Of a DNA stretch of 64,000 nucleotides, positions 9,600 to 19,475 are shown one piece after another (the first letter of the stretch is position 1; each line of letters starts with the position of its first letter). The stretch lies in NCBI RefSeq assembly GCF_900215315.1, contig NZ_OBEB01000002.1:372001-436000 (forward strand). The letters run 5' to 3'. Origin of the DNA: Arsukibacterium tuosuense (GTDB taxonomy: Bacteria; Pseudomonadota; Gammaproteobacteria; Enterobacterales; Alteromonadaceae). The translations under genes were made by a program, and so were the position numbers. The notes beneath the pieces are model-generated. The model was not told where the DNA came from, searched no databases, and saw only the letters and a list, made by a program, of their open reading frames with translations.

Positions 9600-11009
9600 C
9601 TAATCGGCATACCACATTCTGGCCTGACGGGCCGGAATGCTGAAGCTATGGTTGCTGCCGCCAATGCTGAAGGTTGCACTGCCACTTAGCACATCACGAT
9701 AAGTACGATACCAGTAAAAGCGGCCATTGGTGTTGACGTTAAAGGTGACCTGACCACCACATTTATTAATGCCTACCACGCCTTCCTGGCCGCGGCGGAA
9801 TAAAATAGCGCAGTTACTCGAAGCCAGTACTTCCATGCCCTGGCCCTGCATCCGGTTATGAAAGTTAATCATCCTTTGCATAAAAGTCGCGCGAAAGGCA
9901 TTAACCCAGCGGTTATTGTCAGTACCGGTGCTGTCGCTGAACACCAGTGGCTTGCCGCCGTCTCTACCCAGCACATAAGCATAGGCCAGGTATTCATCGG
10001 TCGGATCCATGATCAGGTAGCGAAAGCCGTCGTTGGTGGGAATATCATGGGTAATGGTGAAAGTGACCGCCCGGTTATTGGCCAGTGCCTGGCCATAGGC
10101 ACCGGGGTCAACCAGCTCGTTCATACTGCCACTGGGGGTAAACGCCCGGCGTAAGCTTTCAAATAACGGGAAATCGTAAGCTTTATGGTCGGTATATTGT
10201 AAATACGGCGCCAGAAAACTGTTGTACTCATTATTGCCGGTACCGCCGCTGGTGATAATTTCACCAAACACATACAAGCCGTTTTTGATATCGGCGGTGA
10301 AAATCTGGTTAATATGCCAGATGGTCATATGCTTGGCCGCATCGACCCGGAAGCCTTTTACCCCCATATTCTTCAGTGCCTGTAGATAGGCGCGTTGCTG
10401 TTGCAGTACCCAGCTGTTCGGGTTTAAGTCAGGTAAACCGCTGTCGCCAGCACCACCACACAAACGCCAGTTCTGAACCTGCCAGACATCGTTATAGTTC
10501 TGGATGCAATTCGCCGGGTTAAAGTCCCAGGGACTGAACAACCCCTGCGTTAAATTGCCAAACAGCCGCTGGTTATTCCAATAGGTGGGGTTGCCAGCAT
10601 AGCTGTTTAACGCCGCCTGGCCGGGAAAATCAGTGGCACCATTGCGCTCGTTAGCCATATGGTTTAACACGATGTCGGCATACACGTCGACCCGGCGCGC
10701 CGGGTTGCTGTCGTTCAGTGCATTAATCATCGCCTGAAACGATTGCTTATTGCCTTTGCAGTGGTCAATAACCCTTATATCCTGTGGCTGATAACGTTGC
10801 CACCAGGCACAGTTGCCGGCATTAGATTTCAGCGGAGGCGCAACCAGTACTGCTTTATAACCGAGGTTTTTAATTTCCTCTGCCCGATCAGCGACCTCGT
10901 TATAATGCCAGTCGAAGGCATGTAGAATAACGTCAGCCAGTGCCTGTGGTGCAATAAATAATAGTATGCCAAGCAGCATACTGCGGGAAGTTATGGTAAA
11001 AGCTCGCAT
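9600..11009 (-). CDS. Secreted GH13 alpha-amylase
   Basis: Endo-acting alpha-1,4-glucan hydrolase with a signal peptide (cut near QALAD) and the GH13 catalytic triad in order: nucleophile Asp223 (GFRVDAAKH), acid/base Glu250 (YVFGE) and Asp322 (THDIPTND). DIVLNHMAN (about 112-120) is conserved region I. A C-terminal beta-sandwich domain follows. At 469 residues it is a compact amylase with no extra starch-binding domain. The ATG at 11009 is preferred to one 30 bases upstream because AGGA sits 8 bases before it. The gene stands alone and is convergent with the serine hydrolase gene. Confidence 0.92.
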   Translation of the reverse strand: MRAFTITSRSMLLGILLFIAPQALADVILHAFDWHYNEVADRAEEIKNLGYKAVLVAPPLKSNAGNCAWWQRYQPQDIRVIDHCKGNKQSFQAMINALNDSNPARRVDVYADIVLNHMANERNGATDFPGQAALNSYAGNPTYWNNQRLFGNLTQGLFSPWDFNPANCIQNYNDVWQVQNWRLCGGAGDSGLPDLNPNSWVLQQQRAYLQALKNMGVKGFRVDAAKHMTIWHINQIFTADIKNGLYVFGEIITSGGTGNNEYNSFLAPYLQYTDHKAYDFPLFESLRRAFTPSGSMNELVDPGAYGQALANNRAVTFTITHDIPTNDGFRYLIMDPTDEYLAYAYVLGRDGGKPLVFSDSTGTDNNRWVNAFRATFMQRMINFHNRMQGQGMEVLASSNCAILFRRGQEGVVGINKCGGQVTFNVNTNGRFYWYRTYRDVLSGSATFSIGGSNHSFSIPARQARMWYAD

Positions 11010-11300
11010 GTTTTCGTCCTGTAATTTGTTGTTTTGCAAGACATCCGTGCATGAGCCGCCAGCTATGCCAGCGAAGTGTTAGTGACAACAAGACCCCTTT
11101 AACACAACTTCAGCATACTTAGCTGCTGCAGCGAAATATTGTTGCTTCACGCCAAAATGACAATTAGTTTACAGTTTATAAATAATAGGAACGCCTGGCA
11201 GCAGTTCAGGATGAAACTGACAACTGCGTTACGTGTTAACTCGATTCACTTCGGGTTATAGTAAGCACCCGGCAGTTTTCACTGAAGTAAGTGGTAGTGA

Positions 11301-12041
11301 ATGAAGTTTTTCTCTTTTTTCATCAGCAGCGTCTTGCTGCTGTTGTCCGTTGTATCCGAGGCGGCTCCGGCTAATTTTGACCAGGCAAAAAAACTGGCGC
11401 AGCGCATTCACGCCCCCGAGGCCGGCAGCTTTTACTGTGATTGTGCCATTCGCTGGCAGGGCAAAAAAGGCATTCCCGATCTGGCAGGCTGCGGCTATCA
11501 GGTACGCAAAAATGGCCCGCGGGCGAATCGGATTGAATGGGAGCATGTGGTACCAGCCCATCATTTTGGCCATCAGCGTCAGTGTTGGCAAAATGGTGGC
11601 AGGAAAAACTGCGTAAAAACCGATAGTACCTTCCGGGCCATGGAAGCCGACTTATATAATCTGGTGCCGGCGATAGGTGAGGTGAACGGCGATCGCAGTA
11701 ACTATCGTTTCGGCGTGCTGCCATCCTCGCCGGCGCAACACGGCGCCTGCCCGGTAAAGGTCGATTTTAAGCAACGGGTGTTCGAGCCGCCCCCACAGGT
11801 AAGGGGTGATATTGCCCGCACTTACTTTTATATGGCCGACAAATATAACCTCAACCTGTCCCGCGCTCAGCAGCAACTGTTTATGGCCTGGCATAAACTG
11901 GACCCGGTAAGCGCGACAGAGCAGCAGCTAAACCAGCGCACCCGCCAGCATATGGGCCACGACAACCCTTTTATTAGTGGCGATCGCGAATGGCACCCGG
12001 GGTACCGCCCCACCGGCTATGGTTTGGTGGTAAGACAGTAG
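11301..12041 (+). CDS. endA: Periplasmic endonuclease I
   Basis: A 246-residue exported nuclease of the EndA/Vvn family, which cuts double-stranded DNA non-specifically in the periplasm. It has a signal peptide (cut near SEAAP), the beta-beta-alpha-metal motif RIEWEHVVPA with catalytic Glu81/His82, and the downstream NLVPAIGEVNGDRSN segment that supplies the metal ligand Asn. Several paired Cys residues (CDC, GCGY, QC, NC) agree with the disulfide-rich family. Length is usual. The gene is flanked by opposite-strand genes and appears monocistronic. Confidence 0.95.
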   Translation: MKFFSFFISSVLLLLSVVSEAAPANFDQAKKLAQRIHAPEAGSFYCDCAIRWQGKKGIPDLAGCGYQVRKNGPRANRIEWEHVVPAHHFGHQRQCWQNGGRKNCVKTDSTFRAMEADLYNLVPAIGEVNGDRSNYRFGVLPSSPAQHGACPVKVDFKQRVFEPPPQVRGDIARTYFYMADKYNLNLSRAQQQLFMAWHKLDPVSATEQQLNQRTRQHMGHDNPFISGDREWHPGYRPTGYGLVVRQ

Positions 12042-12170
12042 CAACCAATGGCATTACTATTCACCCTAAATCAACGCTATATCAACTACTTAAAAATGGG
12101 TCAGAGTGATTTTTCAGTGGTTTTTTCAAACAGCCAATTTAGTGTTGTGTCCGCTGCTCGCGCAACGCCG

Positions 12171-13493
12171 CTAGTTAGCAGCAAGGGCATTTTTATAAAT
12201 TTTACCATCTTTAATAATCAGCAGCAGATTCTGTTCAGGGTCTGCCAGCAATTCTAATTGCGCTATCGGGTCGCCTTTTACCAGTAATATATCGGCCAGA
12301 GCGCCAGGCTCTATTACGCCTAACTTACCTTTGTAAGGCATCCGCTCGCCTGACAATGCCAACAAACGACCATTGTCGTATGTGGCCATTTTCAGCACTT
12401 CAGCCGGGCTGAACCAGCGCTGCATTTTTACCAGCTGGGCGTTCTGATTAGCCGTTTTGCCGGGCGAAAATAGGATATCGGTACCCCAGGCCAGTTGTAC
12501 TTTATGTTTTTTTGCCAGGTTGTAAGCGCGATCGGTGCCATTGCTTACCTGTAATTGCTTTTGCCGTGCTTCGCCTTGCTGTGGGTTGGCGTACTGGTCA
12601 TCCAGAAACGGCTGCAGGCTCCACCAGACTCCCTGCTTTGCCATTAACTTTACCGTAGCCTCGTCGGCCAGCTGACCATGTTCAATGCTTTTTACGCCGG
12701 CCCGAATGGCCATTTGCATCGCTCGCGGGGTGTAGGCGTGTACGGTAACGTAGGTGCCCCAATTGGCTGCAGCCTGCACGGCGGCATGCATTTCTTCTTC
12801 GGTGTACTGCGCTACATCCAGTGGATCATAGAAGGATGACACACCGCCACCGGCCATTAACTTCAGCTGGCTGGCGCCCAGCATCAGTTGTTCACGGCTG
12901 CGTTTCAGTACCGCGTCTTTACCATCGGCAATGGCGGCTGCGCCAATCCGTTCGGTATGGCTGAGGCCATTGTCATGCGGTATATCGGTCGGCAAACGGA
13001 AATCGCCATGGCCGCCGGTTTGAGAAATAAGCGCGCCCGATGGGAAAATGCGCGGGCCAGTTAATACGCCGCGGTCTATCGCCTGTTTCAGACCAAACAC
13101 CGGCCCGCCAACATCGCGCACTGTGGTGAAGCCGCGTTGCAACATAGCACCCGCTTCACGCCCTGCCAGGTGATGAACAAAACCGGCATCGCCGGTCAGC
13201 GCAGCTATTTGCGGTGCCGCGGCAAATGTCAGGTGGGCGTGGGCATCAATTAAACCGGGAATAAGGGTATAGCCGGTACCTCTTATTACCGTGGCATCGG
13301 CAGCCGGTGTTACCGGGGTACTGTGCAACTGCTTAATCCGGTTAGCTTCAATTTCCACGGTAACCGGTTCGGTAAGCCTCAGGTCTTTACCGGTAAATAC
13401 CCGTACATCGGTAATATAGATAGGCTGTTGCAGAGCGTGCCCGCTCAGGCTGCAAAACAACATTCCAGCGACTACCACAACATATTTCAGCAT
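12171..13493 (-). CDS. Exported metal-dependent amidohydrolase
   Basis: A 440-residue protein of the imidazolonepropionase/prolidase-like amidohydrolase superfamily. The ATG at 13493 is chosen because AGGA lies 8 bases upstream and a signal peptide (cut near SGHA) follows at once; the in-frame start 36 bases earlier lacks both. Metal-binding HAH (LIDAHAHLTF), the KLMAGGGVSS segment near the usual carboxylated Lys, VHAYTP and EHGQLAD are all present. Such enzymes often hydrolyse dipeptides such as Xaa-Pro or cyclic amides. The substrate is not predictable here. Confidence 0.88.
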   Translation of the reverse strand: MLKYVVVVAGMLFCSLSGHALQQPIYITDVRVFTGKDLRLTEPVTVEIEANRIKQLHSTPVTPAADATVIRGTGYTLIPGLIDAHAHLTFAAAPQIAALTGDAGFVHHLAGREAGAMLQRGFTTVRDVGGPVFGLKQAIDRGVLTGPRIFPSGALISQTGGHGDFRLPTDIPHDNGLSHTERIGAAAIADGKDAVLKRSREQLMLGASQLKLMAGGGVSSFYDPLDVAQYTEEEMHAAVQAAANWGTYVTVHAYTPRAMQMAIRAGVKSIEHGQLADEATVKLMAKQGVWWSLQPFLDDQYANPQQGEARQKQLQVSNGTDRAYNLAKKHKVQLAWGTDILFSPGKTANQNAQLVKMQRWFSPAEVLKMATYDNGRLLALSGERMPYKGKLGVIEPGALADILLVKGDPIAQLELLADPEQNLLLIIKDGKIYKNALAAN

Positions 13494-13747
13494 CAGTGTA
13501 TTCCTGTTTAAAGTTAGCTGCTTAAGCATAGCCCATTAAGATAAGGCAGTATTGTTAGCCCAGATATTTTCCGTTGTAGTTAAAAAAGCAATAATTTAAC
13601 AATTGAGTGCCAGAACAAGCATTATGTATAGTACTATCTTTTTAACTGTAGCTTTGGATCAGTGACGATATTCTCAACTTCAGAGCAATTAATCCGTAAA
13701 GCTATACTCGTTAAGTGATATTGCTGCGTTGACCGGAGTGAACAACG

Positions 13748-14248
13748 ATGAAAACCCTGACTGAACACCTGAGCCAGTATGCGCTGTATCATCGTGACCA
13801 GCGCAATATAACCACCCACTATGCTGGGATACCGTTAATTGTGGTAGCCATTTTCAGTTTGTTGTCTCTGCCGCTGGTTAGTCTGGCCGGTATTATGCTT
13901 ACCCCGGCCTTGCTGCTGTTTATTGCCACAGCGATTTTTTACTTCCGGCTCGACTTTCGCTTTGGGCTGGTGATGCTGCTGTTTAGCGGCAGTTGTTTTG
14001 CTATTGCAACTTATCTGGCAGCCCAGCCTTTTGCGATTTGGCTTGGCAGCTCACTGGGGCTGTTTGTTGTCGGCTGGGTGTTGCAGTTTATTGGCCACTA
14101 TTATGAAGGCAAAAAGCCGGCTTTTGTTGATGATATTGTTGGTCTGTTTGTTGGCCCGCTGTTTGTAGTGGCTGAAATTGGTTTTAGTTTCGGCCTGCGC
14201 AAAGCGCTGCAGCAAGAGATTGAAAAAACCGCCGGCAAGGTGCATTAA
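13748..14248 (+). CDS. Mpo1/DUF962-family membrane protein
   Basis: 166 residues with four or so hydrophobic segments. The N-terminal HRDQRNITTHYAGIP (residues 15-29) and the later QFIGHYYEGKKPAF are the His-containing signatures of the Mpo1 family; the yeast member is an Fe-dependent 2-hydroxy fatty-acid dioxygenase. The bacterial role is unproven but probably concerns lipid metabolism. GGAGTG lies about 7 bases before the ATG. The gene appears monocistronic. Confidence 0.88.
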   Translation: MKTLTEHLSQYALYHRDQRNITTHYAGIPLIVVAIFSLLSLPLVSLAGIMLTPALLLFIATAIFYFRLDFRFGLVMLLFSGSCFAIATYLAAQPFAIWLGSSLGLFVVGWVLQFIGHYYEGKKPAFVDDIVGLFVGPLFVVAEIGFSFGLRKALQQEIEKTAGKVH

Positions 14249-14326
14249 CCACCATAAAGTGGTTGATTTACCAGCAGCTGGCGGCCTAGACTGGCACTAC
14301 AAAAACAATTACAAAGGATTTGTAGC

Positions 14327-14947
14327 GTGCCAACTTCATTTATTGTGGTAGATGACTTTCTGGACAACCCGCATCAGTTAAGGGATGCCGGGCTTAGTTT
14401 GAATTATCCTGAGGTGCAGGGGCCTTATCCGGGCAGAAACTCGGCGCAGCGGGTAAACCTTGAAGGATTGAACCAGCAGGTCTCGAGGCTGGTTGGTGAG
14501 CCACTGGTGGCCATGGCGCATAATCAGGCGCATGGCAAATTCCGGGTGGCGTCTGGTAGTGATGTCGGCACGGCCAAGGTGCATGTCGACAGTTCACATT
14601 GGTCGGGTATTTTATACTTATCCCGGCCAGAAGATTGCAAAGGCGGTACTGAGTTTTTCCGGCACAAAGCAACCAATACTGAGCGTGTTCCTTATAGTGA
14701 TCAGGAGTCGCTGCAAAGGTTTGGTGCTCCCTCGGCAAAGCAATGGATTTCAGACTTGCTGGCAACCGACTCCAACGACGACTCGAAATGGGAGATGACG
14801 CACCGCATCCCAATGCGCTTTAACCGGCTGATTTTACTTCGGCCCTGGCTCTGGCACTCCGCCGGTGAATCCTTCGGTACGACTATTGAAAACTCAAGAA
14901 TGGTTTATCTGATGTTTTTTGCCTCCGCTGCTGCAGTCAGGCGCTAA
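14327..14947 (+). CDS. DUF6445 / 2OG-Fe(II)-oxygenase-like protein
   Basis: 206 residues with a GTG start supported by AAAGGA 8 bases upstream. The pattern VHVDSSHWSGILYLS (about residues 86-100, an HxD pair) followed by RPWLWHSAGESFGTTIENSRM (distal His and Arg) is the layout of a double-stranded beta-helix iron/2-oxoglutarate oxygenase, and the protein matches DUF6445. In related gammaproteobacteria such proteins often sit near tryptophan halogenase or SapC-type genes; none is nearby here. The substrate is unknown. Confidence 0.75.
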   Translation: MPTSFIVVDDFLDNPHQLRDAGLSLNYPEVQGPYPGRNSAQRVNLEGLNQQVSRLVGEPLVAMAHNQAHGKFRVASGSDVGTAKVHVDSSHWSGILYLSRPEDCKGGTEFFRHKATNTERVPYSDQESLQRFGAPSAKQWISDLLATDSNDDSKWEMTHRIPMRFNRLILLRPWLWHSAGESFGTTIENSRMVYLMFFASAAAVRR

Positions 14948-14978
14948 ACATCCGATATCAGCAGTTGCTGCTAGCCAC

Positions 14979-15371
14979 TCACTGTTCTGCCGCAGCCTGC
15001 TGACAACTGCTATTGCTTAGCTGCACAGTCCGGCCGCTGGCCGGATGGCTTAACAGGCATTGGTTATCGGCCTGTTGCAGCTCCAGTAATATGGCAGGCT
15101 GATTATGCCGGCCCATAATGGGCCGGCCTTGCGGGTCACGTAAAATAGCCTGTTCAATAAACAGCTGATGACTGTTAACAAAGGCATTGTCAGCCAGTTT
15201 TAGCGGTTCGCCACCAATCAGCTCGATAATAGCCTGCTGTAGCTCAGCTTTTATGGTCGGGCTCATATTAGTCAGCCGGGCGGGCTGTGGTTCGGCCTGA
15301 GTCATCTTGCACCCTGTCAGCAAGTAAGCGCCAGCCAGCAGGCTGACGCTTAGTAGTATGCCGCGCTGCAT
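14979..15371 (-). CDS. Small lipoprotein of unknown function
   Basis: 130 residues with a lipoprotein signal peptide and lipobox LTGC. The mature part has two Cys near its C-terminus (NQCLLS, SSCQQ) that could form a disulfide. No family recognised. Its ATG overlaps the stop codon of the S41 peptidase gene by one base (TAATG), so translation is probably coupled and the two lipoproteins may act together. Confidence 0.72.
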   Translation of the reverse strand: MQRGILLSVSLLAGAYLLTGCKMTQAEPQPARLTNMSPTIKAELQQAIIELIGGEPLKLADNAFVNSHQLFIEQAILRDPQGRPIMGRHNQPAILLELQQADNQCLLSHPASGRTVQLSNSSCQQAAAEQ

Positions 15372-17002
15372 TACTGCAGATCCTGAGCGGGTTTAATTGG
15401 CTGGTTAACTTTGTTTTCCAGTAAAAAAGCTTCCATTCTCGGATCATGGCGCCGGATACTTAAGCCGCTGCCGTCATCGCTACGTTGTTGCTGGCTCAGG
15501 CTCTGGCCGGCCACGCCCAGCGGGCAGCTGTCATTGGCTGCATAGTGCAGCGCACTGGCCAGCATCCGCTCCGCCGGATCGCCTAACTGGGCCGAGAAAT
15601 CATCTGCTACCTGGCAACCTTGCACATCTGCGGCAAATACCGGCGCCGGGGTCGGGTAAAAACCATCAGCATATTCGCCAAAGTCTTTGGCATTGGCGCC
15701 GCTGAACTGAATAGTAAAATAGGTGGTGCCGCAGTTATCGGTCGGGTAAAAACCATAAGGCTTACCGCAGGTTTGGTCACCAATCAGAATCACCTCAACA
15801 TCAATACCGCGTAAACCATTGATAAAGGCCTCGCTGGCCGAGCAGGTGTCACCGGTCGATAACACAAAAATCCGGTTCAGGTTTAGTTCCGGCAGCGGAG
15901 TATTGGTTAAACGGCCCGCTTCGTAATCAATTTCAAAGCCATAAAATGGCATCGGGCTTAAGGTCTGGCCGGTTACCGGATCGCGGTTCGGATGCTTGTC
16001 ATTGAATATGGTTTTCTCGAATACCCGATCCTGAATAATCGCATCGCCACTGACCATATAGGCAAATTGCGAGGCCAGGGCCAGCAAGCCACCACCGTTG
16101 TAGCGTAAGTCGATAACCACATCGGTAACATTCTCGGCAGCAAAGTTATCTACCGCACTTATCAGTTGCTGCTGGGCCAGGGCAATATGGCTGTTAAATT
16201 GCAAGTAACCGACCTTGCCGGCATCAGTATCCAGTACCTGCACATTCTGCACCGGGCTACTGGCCACATCAGCAGAGGTCAGGGTAACGGTCAGGGTTTC
16301 ACCTGCGTTGGTTAAAAATACAAATTCATGTTGCTCGCCAGCACTTTCCGGAAACAACGCAGCATTAATGGCGTTAACGCCGGCATTAGTGTTGTCGTTA
16401 ACAAAGTCTATACCGTCAACTTCGATTAAATCCGCACCGCGTAGAATATTGGCATTAGCTGCCGGAGAATCCGGTTCGGTGTAGGCAACCAGTAACGAGC
16501 GCGGTGGTGTGGTACTGCCAAACGACCAGGTAATACCGTAGCCTGAGCTTACTCCGGATTGGGTTTGCTGATTATAACTGGCGGTGCTTTCGGCAAAATG
16601 GAAGTTGTCTTTGGCGGCGCCAGAGTCGGTTAGTTCATCTGTTTTTAGTTGGTCGAAAAAATCCAATACCGAGAAATTGGCTGGGTTATTGTCAGGTAAC
16701 TCGCGATACCATAAGTAAGTGTTGTTGCTCCACGAGCGCAGCCACATTTTTTCATGCATGGTAGTGCCGGCGCGGTCTGGGAAAGGCTGGTTGTCATTGT
16801 AAGGGTCGGTACCGGTGCGCGGCGTGGCACAGTAGTTTTTAAAGTTACTTTCCGCCGCAAATACCCCGGCTGTCCAGATGGGAGCGGTAACACCTGAGCC
16901 ACCACCGCCTGAGCCGCCCCCGCTGCCAATATTGCCAGAGCCACCGCCGCCACAGGCAGTAAGTAAAATAACAGATGAGACCAATAAGCTGCGTTTAAAC
17001 AT
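15371..17002 (-). CDS. S41-family (C-terminal processing) peptidase lipoprotein
   Basis: About 543 residues from the ATG at 17002, which has TAGGG about 7 bases upstream. A lipobox LTAC (Cys17) is followed by a run of Gly/Ser (about residues 18-38), a flexible tether. A PDZ-like region (residues about 160-230) precedes the peptidase core, where TGDTCSASEAFINGL supplies the catalytic Ser and GDQTCGKPYGF the Lys region. It should be an outer-membrane-anchored periplasmic protease of the Ser-Lys type. The adjacent small lipoprotein gene is translationally coupled. Confidence 0.88.
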   Translation of the reverse strand: MFKRSLLVSSVILLTACGGGGSGNIGSGGGSGGGGSGVTAPIWTAGVFAAESNFKNYCATPRTGTDPYNDNQPFPDRAGTTMHEKMWLRSWSNNTYLWYRELPDNNPANFSVLDFFDQLKTDELTDSGAAKDNFHFAESTASYNQQTQSGVSSGYGITWSFGSTTPPRSLLVAYTEPDSPAANANILRGADLIEVDGIDFVNDNTNAGVNAINAALFPESAGEQHEFVFLTNAGETLTVTLTSADVASSPVQNVQVLDTDAGKVGYLQFNSHIALAQQQLISAVDNFAAENVTDVVIDLRYNGGGLLALASQFAYMVSGDAIIQDRVFEKTIFNDKHPNRDPVTGQTLSPMPFYGFEIDYEAGRLTNTPLPELNLNRIFVLSTGDTCSASEAFINGLRGIDVEVILIGDQTCGKPYGFYPTDNCGTTYFTIQFSGANAKDFGEYADGFYPTPAPVFAADVQGCQVADDFSAQLGDPAERMLASALHYAANDSCPLGVAGQSLSQQQRSDDGSGLSIRRHDPRMEAFLLENKVNQPIKPAQDLQ

Positions 17003-17269
17003 GGTTAGCCCTACCACCACTAGTTAAAATGAAGGCCCACGTTGCCTGTTAAATTGTTAACAAATCAGCGGGGAAATTGTATATTTTGAGATAGCGAAGT
17101 TAGCAAAAATGCTGTAAATCGGCAATCGATAATTTTGTACTGAACGCGAGGCTAACAAGTTAAAAAATCTGGGAAAAGTACTGAACTACATGTTTTGTTA
17201 CAAAAAACGGCTGCGCTTTGCTAGCTAAAAGTTTAGATTAGCCAGTGAATATTTATTGCCGGAATTGCT

Positions 17270-18310
17270 ATGGCCTTCACTGCGCAAGCTGAACCCAACC
17301 TGCAGCCCACTCCTTTTCAGCTTATTCAGGCCGATGGATTGCCGCAATTTGGCGTTTTTAACCAGCCTGTAACCGACCTGGGGTTGGCCAATTTTGTCTA
17401 TCGCACACCAATGGATAAGCTGGCATCCCGGTTGGCGCGCTGGGCTCACTACAAACAATTTCAGTTTGTCAGCATCAGCCACCCGGACTGGATGCTGGCC
17501 GCGGCGATTGCCGACATCCGCTACCTGTGCTCTGGCTTTGCCTATTTTTATCAGCGCAGTACCGCCAGCCTGAGCGAATTTAAACTACTGCAGCCGCTGG
17601 GCCGGCAAAGCCAGATGAGTGCCTCGCCTACCGCTGGAGTAGCGGACATAAGGGGTGGGAATAACCATATAAGTATTGAGCCCCGCGGCTATAGCTGGCG
17701 GCTGGCTCTGCAAAGTAAGCACCTTAATGCTGATTTATCGCTAAGTCCTGGCACAACAATTGAACCCCTGGCTCTGTGTTTGCCGACAGGCTACAACGGC
17801 TGGACCTACACCCAAAAACATAACGGGTTGCAGGTCACAGGTGATATACACTTTCAACAACAAACTGTTGCGCTAACCGGCGCGCTGGGCGGCTATGATT
17901 TTTCTGCAGGTTATATGCGCCGGGAAACCAGCTGGCGCTGGGGCAGTTTAAGCGGTTTTAGCGGCAGCGATAAAATGGGTTTTAATCTGGCGGCCGGGGT
18001 GAATGAAACTGGTGCCACTGAAAACTGCTGTTGGTTAAACGATAAACGTTATCTACTGCCAGCGGTGCATTTTATTTTTAACCGACAGCAACCGGATGCA
18101 CCCTGGCAGCTGTTAAGCCACTGTGGGGCTATCAATTTACAGTTTATACCGGCTGCTAAAAGGCAGGAGCGGCTGAACCTGGGGCTGCTGGCCAGTAATT
18201 TCCGCCAGTATTGCGGCAGCTGGCACGGCACTATTACCCTTAGCGACGGTAAGCAAATAAACTGTAATGGCCAGCAGGGGCTGGCAGAAGATCATTTCGC
18301 CCGCTGGTAA
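17270..18310 (+). CDS. DUF2804 family protein
   Basis: 346 residues. The segment LGGYDFSAGYMRRETSWRWGS (split here as GGYDFSAGYM and RRETSWRWGS, about residues 207-226) is the DUF2804 signature, and the length fits the family. Predicted mostly beta structure; biochemical role unknown. GGAA precedes the ATG. The protein lacks an obvious signal peptide despite an AQA motif near its start. It is followed after 31 bases by the convergent rlmF gene. Confidence 0.82.
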   Translation: MAFTAQAEPNLQPTPFQLIQADGLPQFGVFNQPVTDLGLANFVYRTPMDKLASRLARWAHYKQFQFVSISHPDWMLAAAIADIRYLCSGFAYFYQRSTASLSEFKLLQPLGRQSQMSASPTAGVADIRGGNNHISIEPRGYSWRLALQSKHLNADLSLSPGTTIEPLALCLPTGYNGWTYTQKHNGLQVTGDIHFQQQTVALTGALGGYDFSAGYMRRETSWRWGSLSGFSGSDKMGFNLAAGVNETGATENCCWLNDKRYLLPAVHFIFNRQQPDAPWQLLSHCGAINLQFIPAAKRQERLNLGLLASNFRQYCGSWHGTITLSDGKQINCNGQQGLAEDHFARW

Positions 18311-18341
18311 ATTACCCTTGGCTGAACCTTGTTTAGCTTGC

Positions 18342-19238
18342 TTAGAAGCGCCAGGCCAGTATATGGCTACTTTTCTGGCCTTGCTGCATCTTAATTTGTT
18401 CAATCCGGGCTGCCCCGGCCTGACGGGCAGCTATAGCCAATGCTTTTAAGTGGCTTTGCTGTGACACCAGGCTGCTGAACCAGCCCACCTGCTCTGCAAA
18501 CTCAACACTTTCAGTAATCAATTGCTTGATAAACGCCTGCTCGCCGCCCGGGCACCATAGTTCATGCTGCTGGCCGGCAAAATTGCGTTGCTGGGGGTTG
18601 TCATTAAGCCCGAGGTTCGTGCGCTTGCGCTGATTAGCCGCGGCTGCTTCGGCAGCTGAACCGTAAAATGGTGGGTTACAGACAGTTAACGCAAAGGCAT
18701 CGCCAGGCTTAATGATGCCGCGCAGGATGCTGTTGCTATCTTGCTGGCGGCGCAAACTTATCTGGCCGTTTATTTTCGGGTTGCTATCAATAATCAGCTG
18801 CGCAGCTTTTAATGCTAATTCATCAATATCGGTACCGACGCAGCGCCAGCCATAGCTGCGGTTGGCAATCATCGGGTAAATGAGATTGGCGCCACAACCA
18901 ATATCCAGCATGCTGATTTGCTTACCGGTAGGCACGCCAGCGGGCCCGGCCAGCAAATCTGCGGCATAGTGAATGTAATCTGCCCGCCCCGGAATGGGTG
19001 GGCACAAATAACCCGGCGGCAGTTGCCAGTGCTTTATCTGATAGTAATGCTGCAGCAACGCCGCATTTAACGCTTGTACCGCCACTGGCTCACTGAAATT
19101 AATGGTTGGCTCACCAGCCGGGCTTACCGTTAGATGTGCCCGCAACGGCGGGTAGCCTTTGCTTAGCGTGGCTAAGTCATAACGGCCCTGGTGCGGGTTG
19201 CGGGGGTGCAGTTGGGCTGATTTTGTCATAGTGGTCAT
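18342..19238 (-). CDS. rlmF: 23S rRNA (adenine(1618)-N(6))-methyltransferase
   Basis: 298 residues matching RlmF, which adds N6-methyl to A1618 of 23S rRNA using S-adenosylmethionine. It begins with the conserved LHPRNPHQGRYDL, has the SAM loop LDIGCGANLIYP (about residues 133-144) and the N6-adenine motif NPPF (in TVCNPPFYGS). The C-terminus contains the SSLVSQ and QGQKSSHILAW segments typical of the family. ATGs at 19238 and 19229 are both possible starts. It is monocistronic. Confidence 0.95.
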   Translation of the reverse strand: MTTMTKSAQLHPRNPHQGRYDLATLSKGYPPLRAHLTVSPAGEPTINFSEPVAVQALNAALLQHYYQIKHWQLPPGYLCPPIPGRADYIHYAADLLAGPAGVPTGKQISMLDIGCGANLIYPMIANRSYGWRCVGTDIDELALKAAQLIIDSNPKINGQISLRRQQDSNSILRGIIKPGDAFALTVCNPPFYGSAAEAAAANQRKRTNLGLNDNPQQRNFAGQQHELWCPGGEQAFIKQLITESVEFAEQVGWFSSLVSQQSHLKALAIAARQAGAARIEQIKMQQGQKSSHILAWRF

Positions 19239-19475
19239 AGTGACTGCAGTAACTTACGTTGCTGGCAGTTTACGTTATTCCATCATGGCTGGCGAGTCGG
19301 TACCTTCCGCCTTAAAACATTTATGCAGCACTAAAGTACTAAACCGTTATTGCCTGTCGGCTTCTATAGTTGATGGGCACCGGAGCTTGCTACCGGGAGT
19401 CAGGGGTCGAAACAGGGAGAAGTAGCGTCGCTGCGGTGTTCACTTAAACTAAAAAAATGATAAGGAACAACAGAC

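Noticed and set aside
12048-12257. 69-codon plus-strand frame after endA
   Set aside because: Overlaps the amidohydrolase gene end and has no ribosome site or homologous look.
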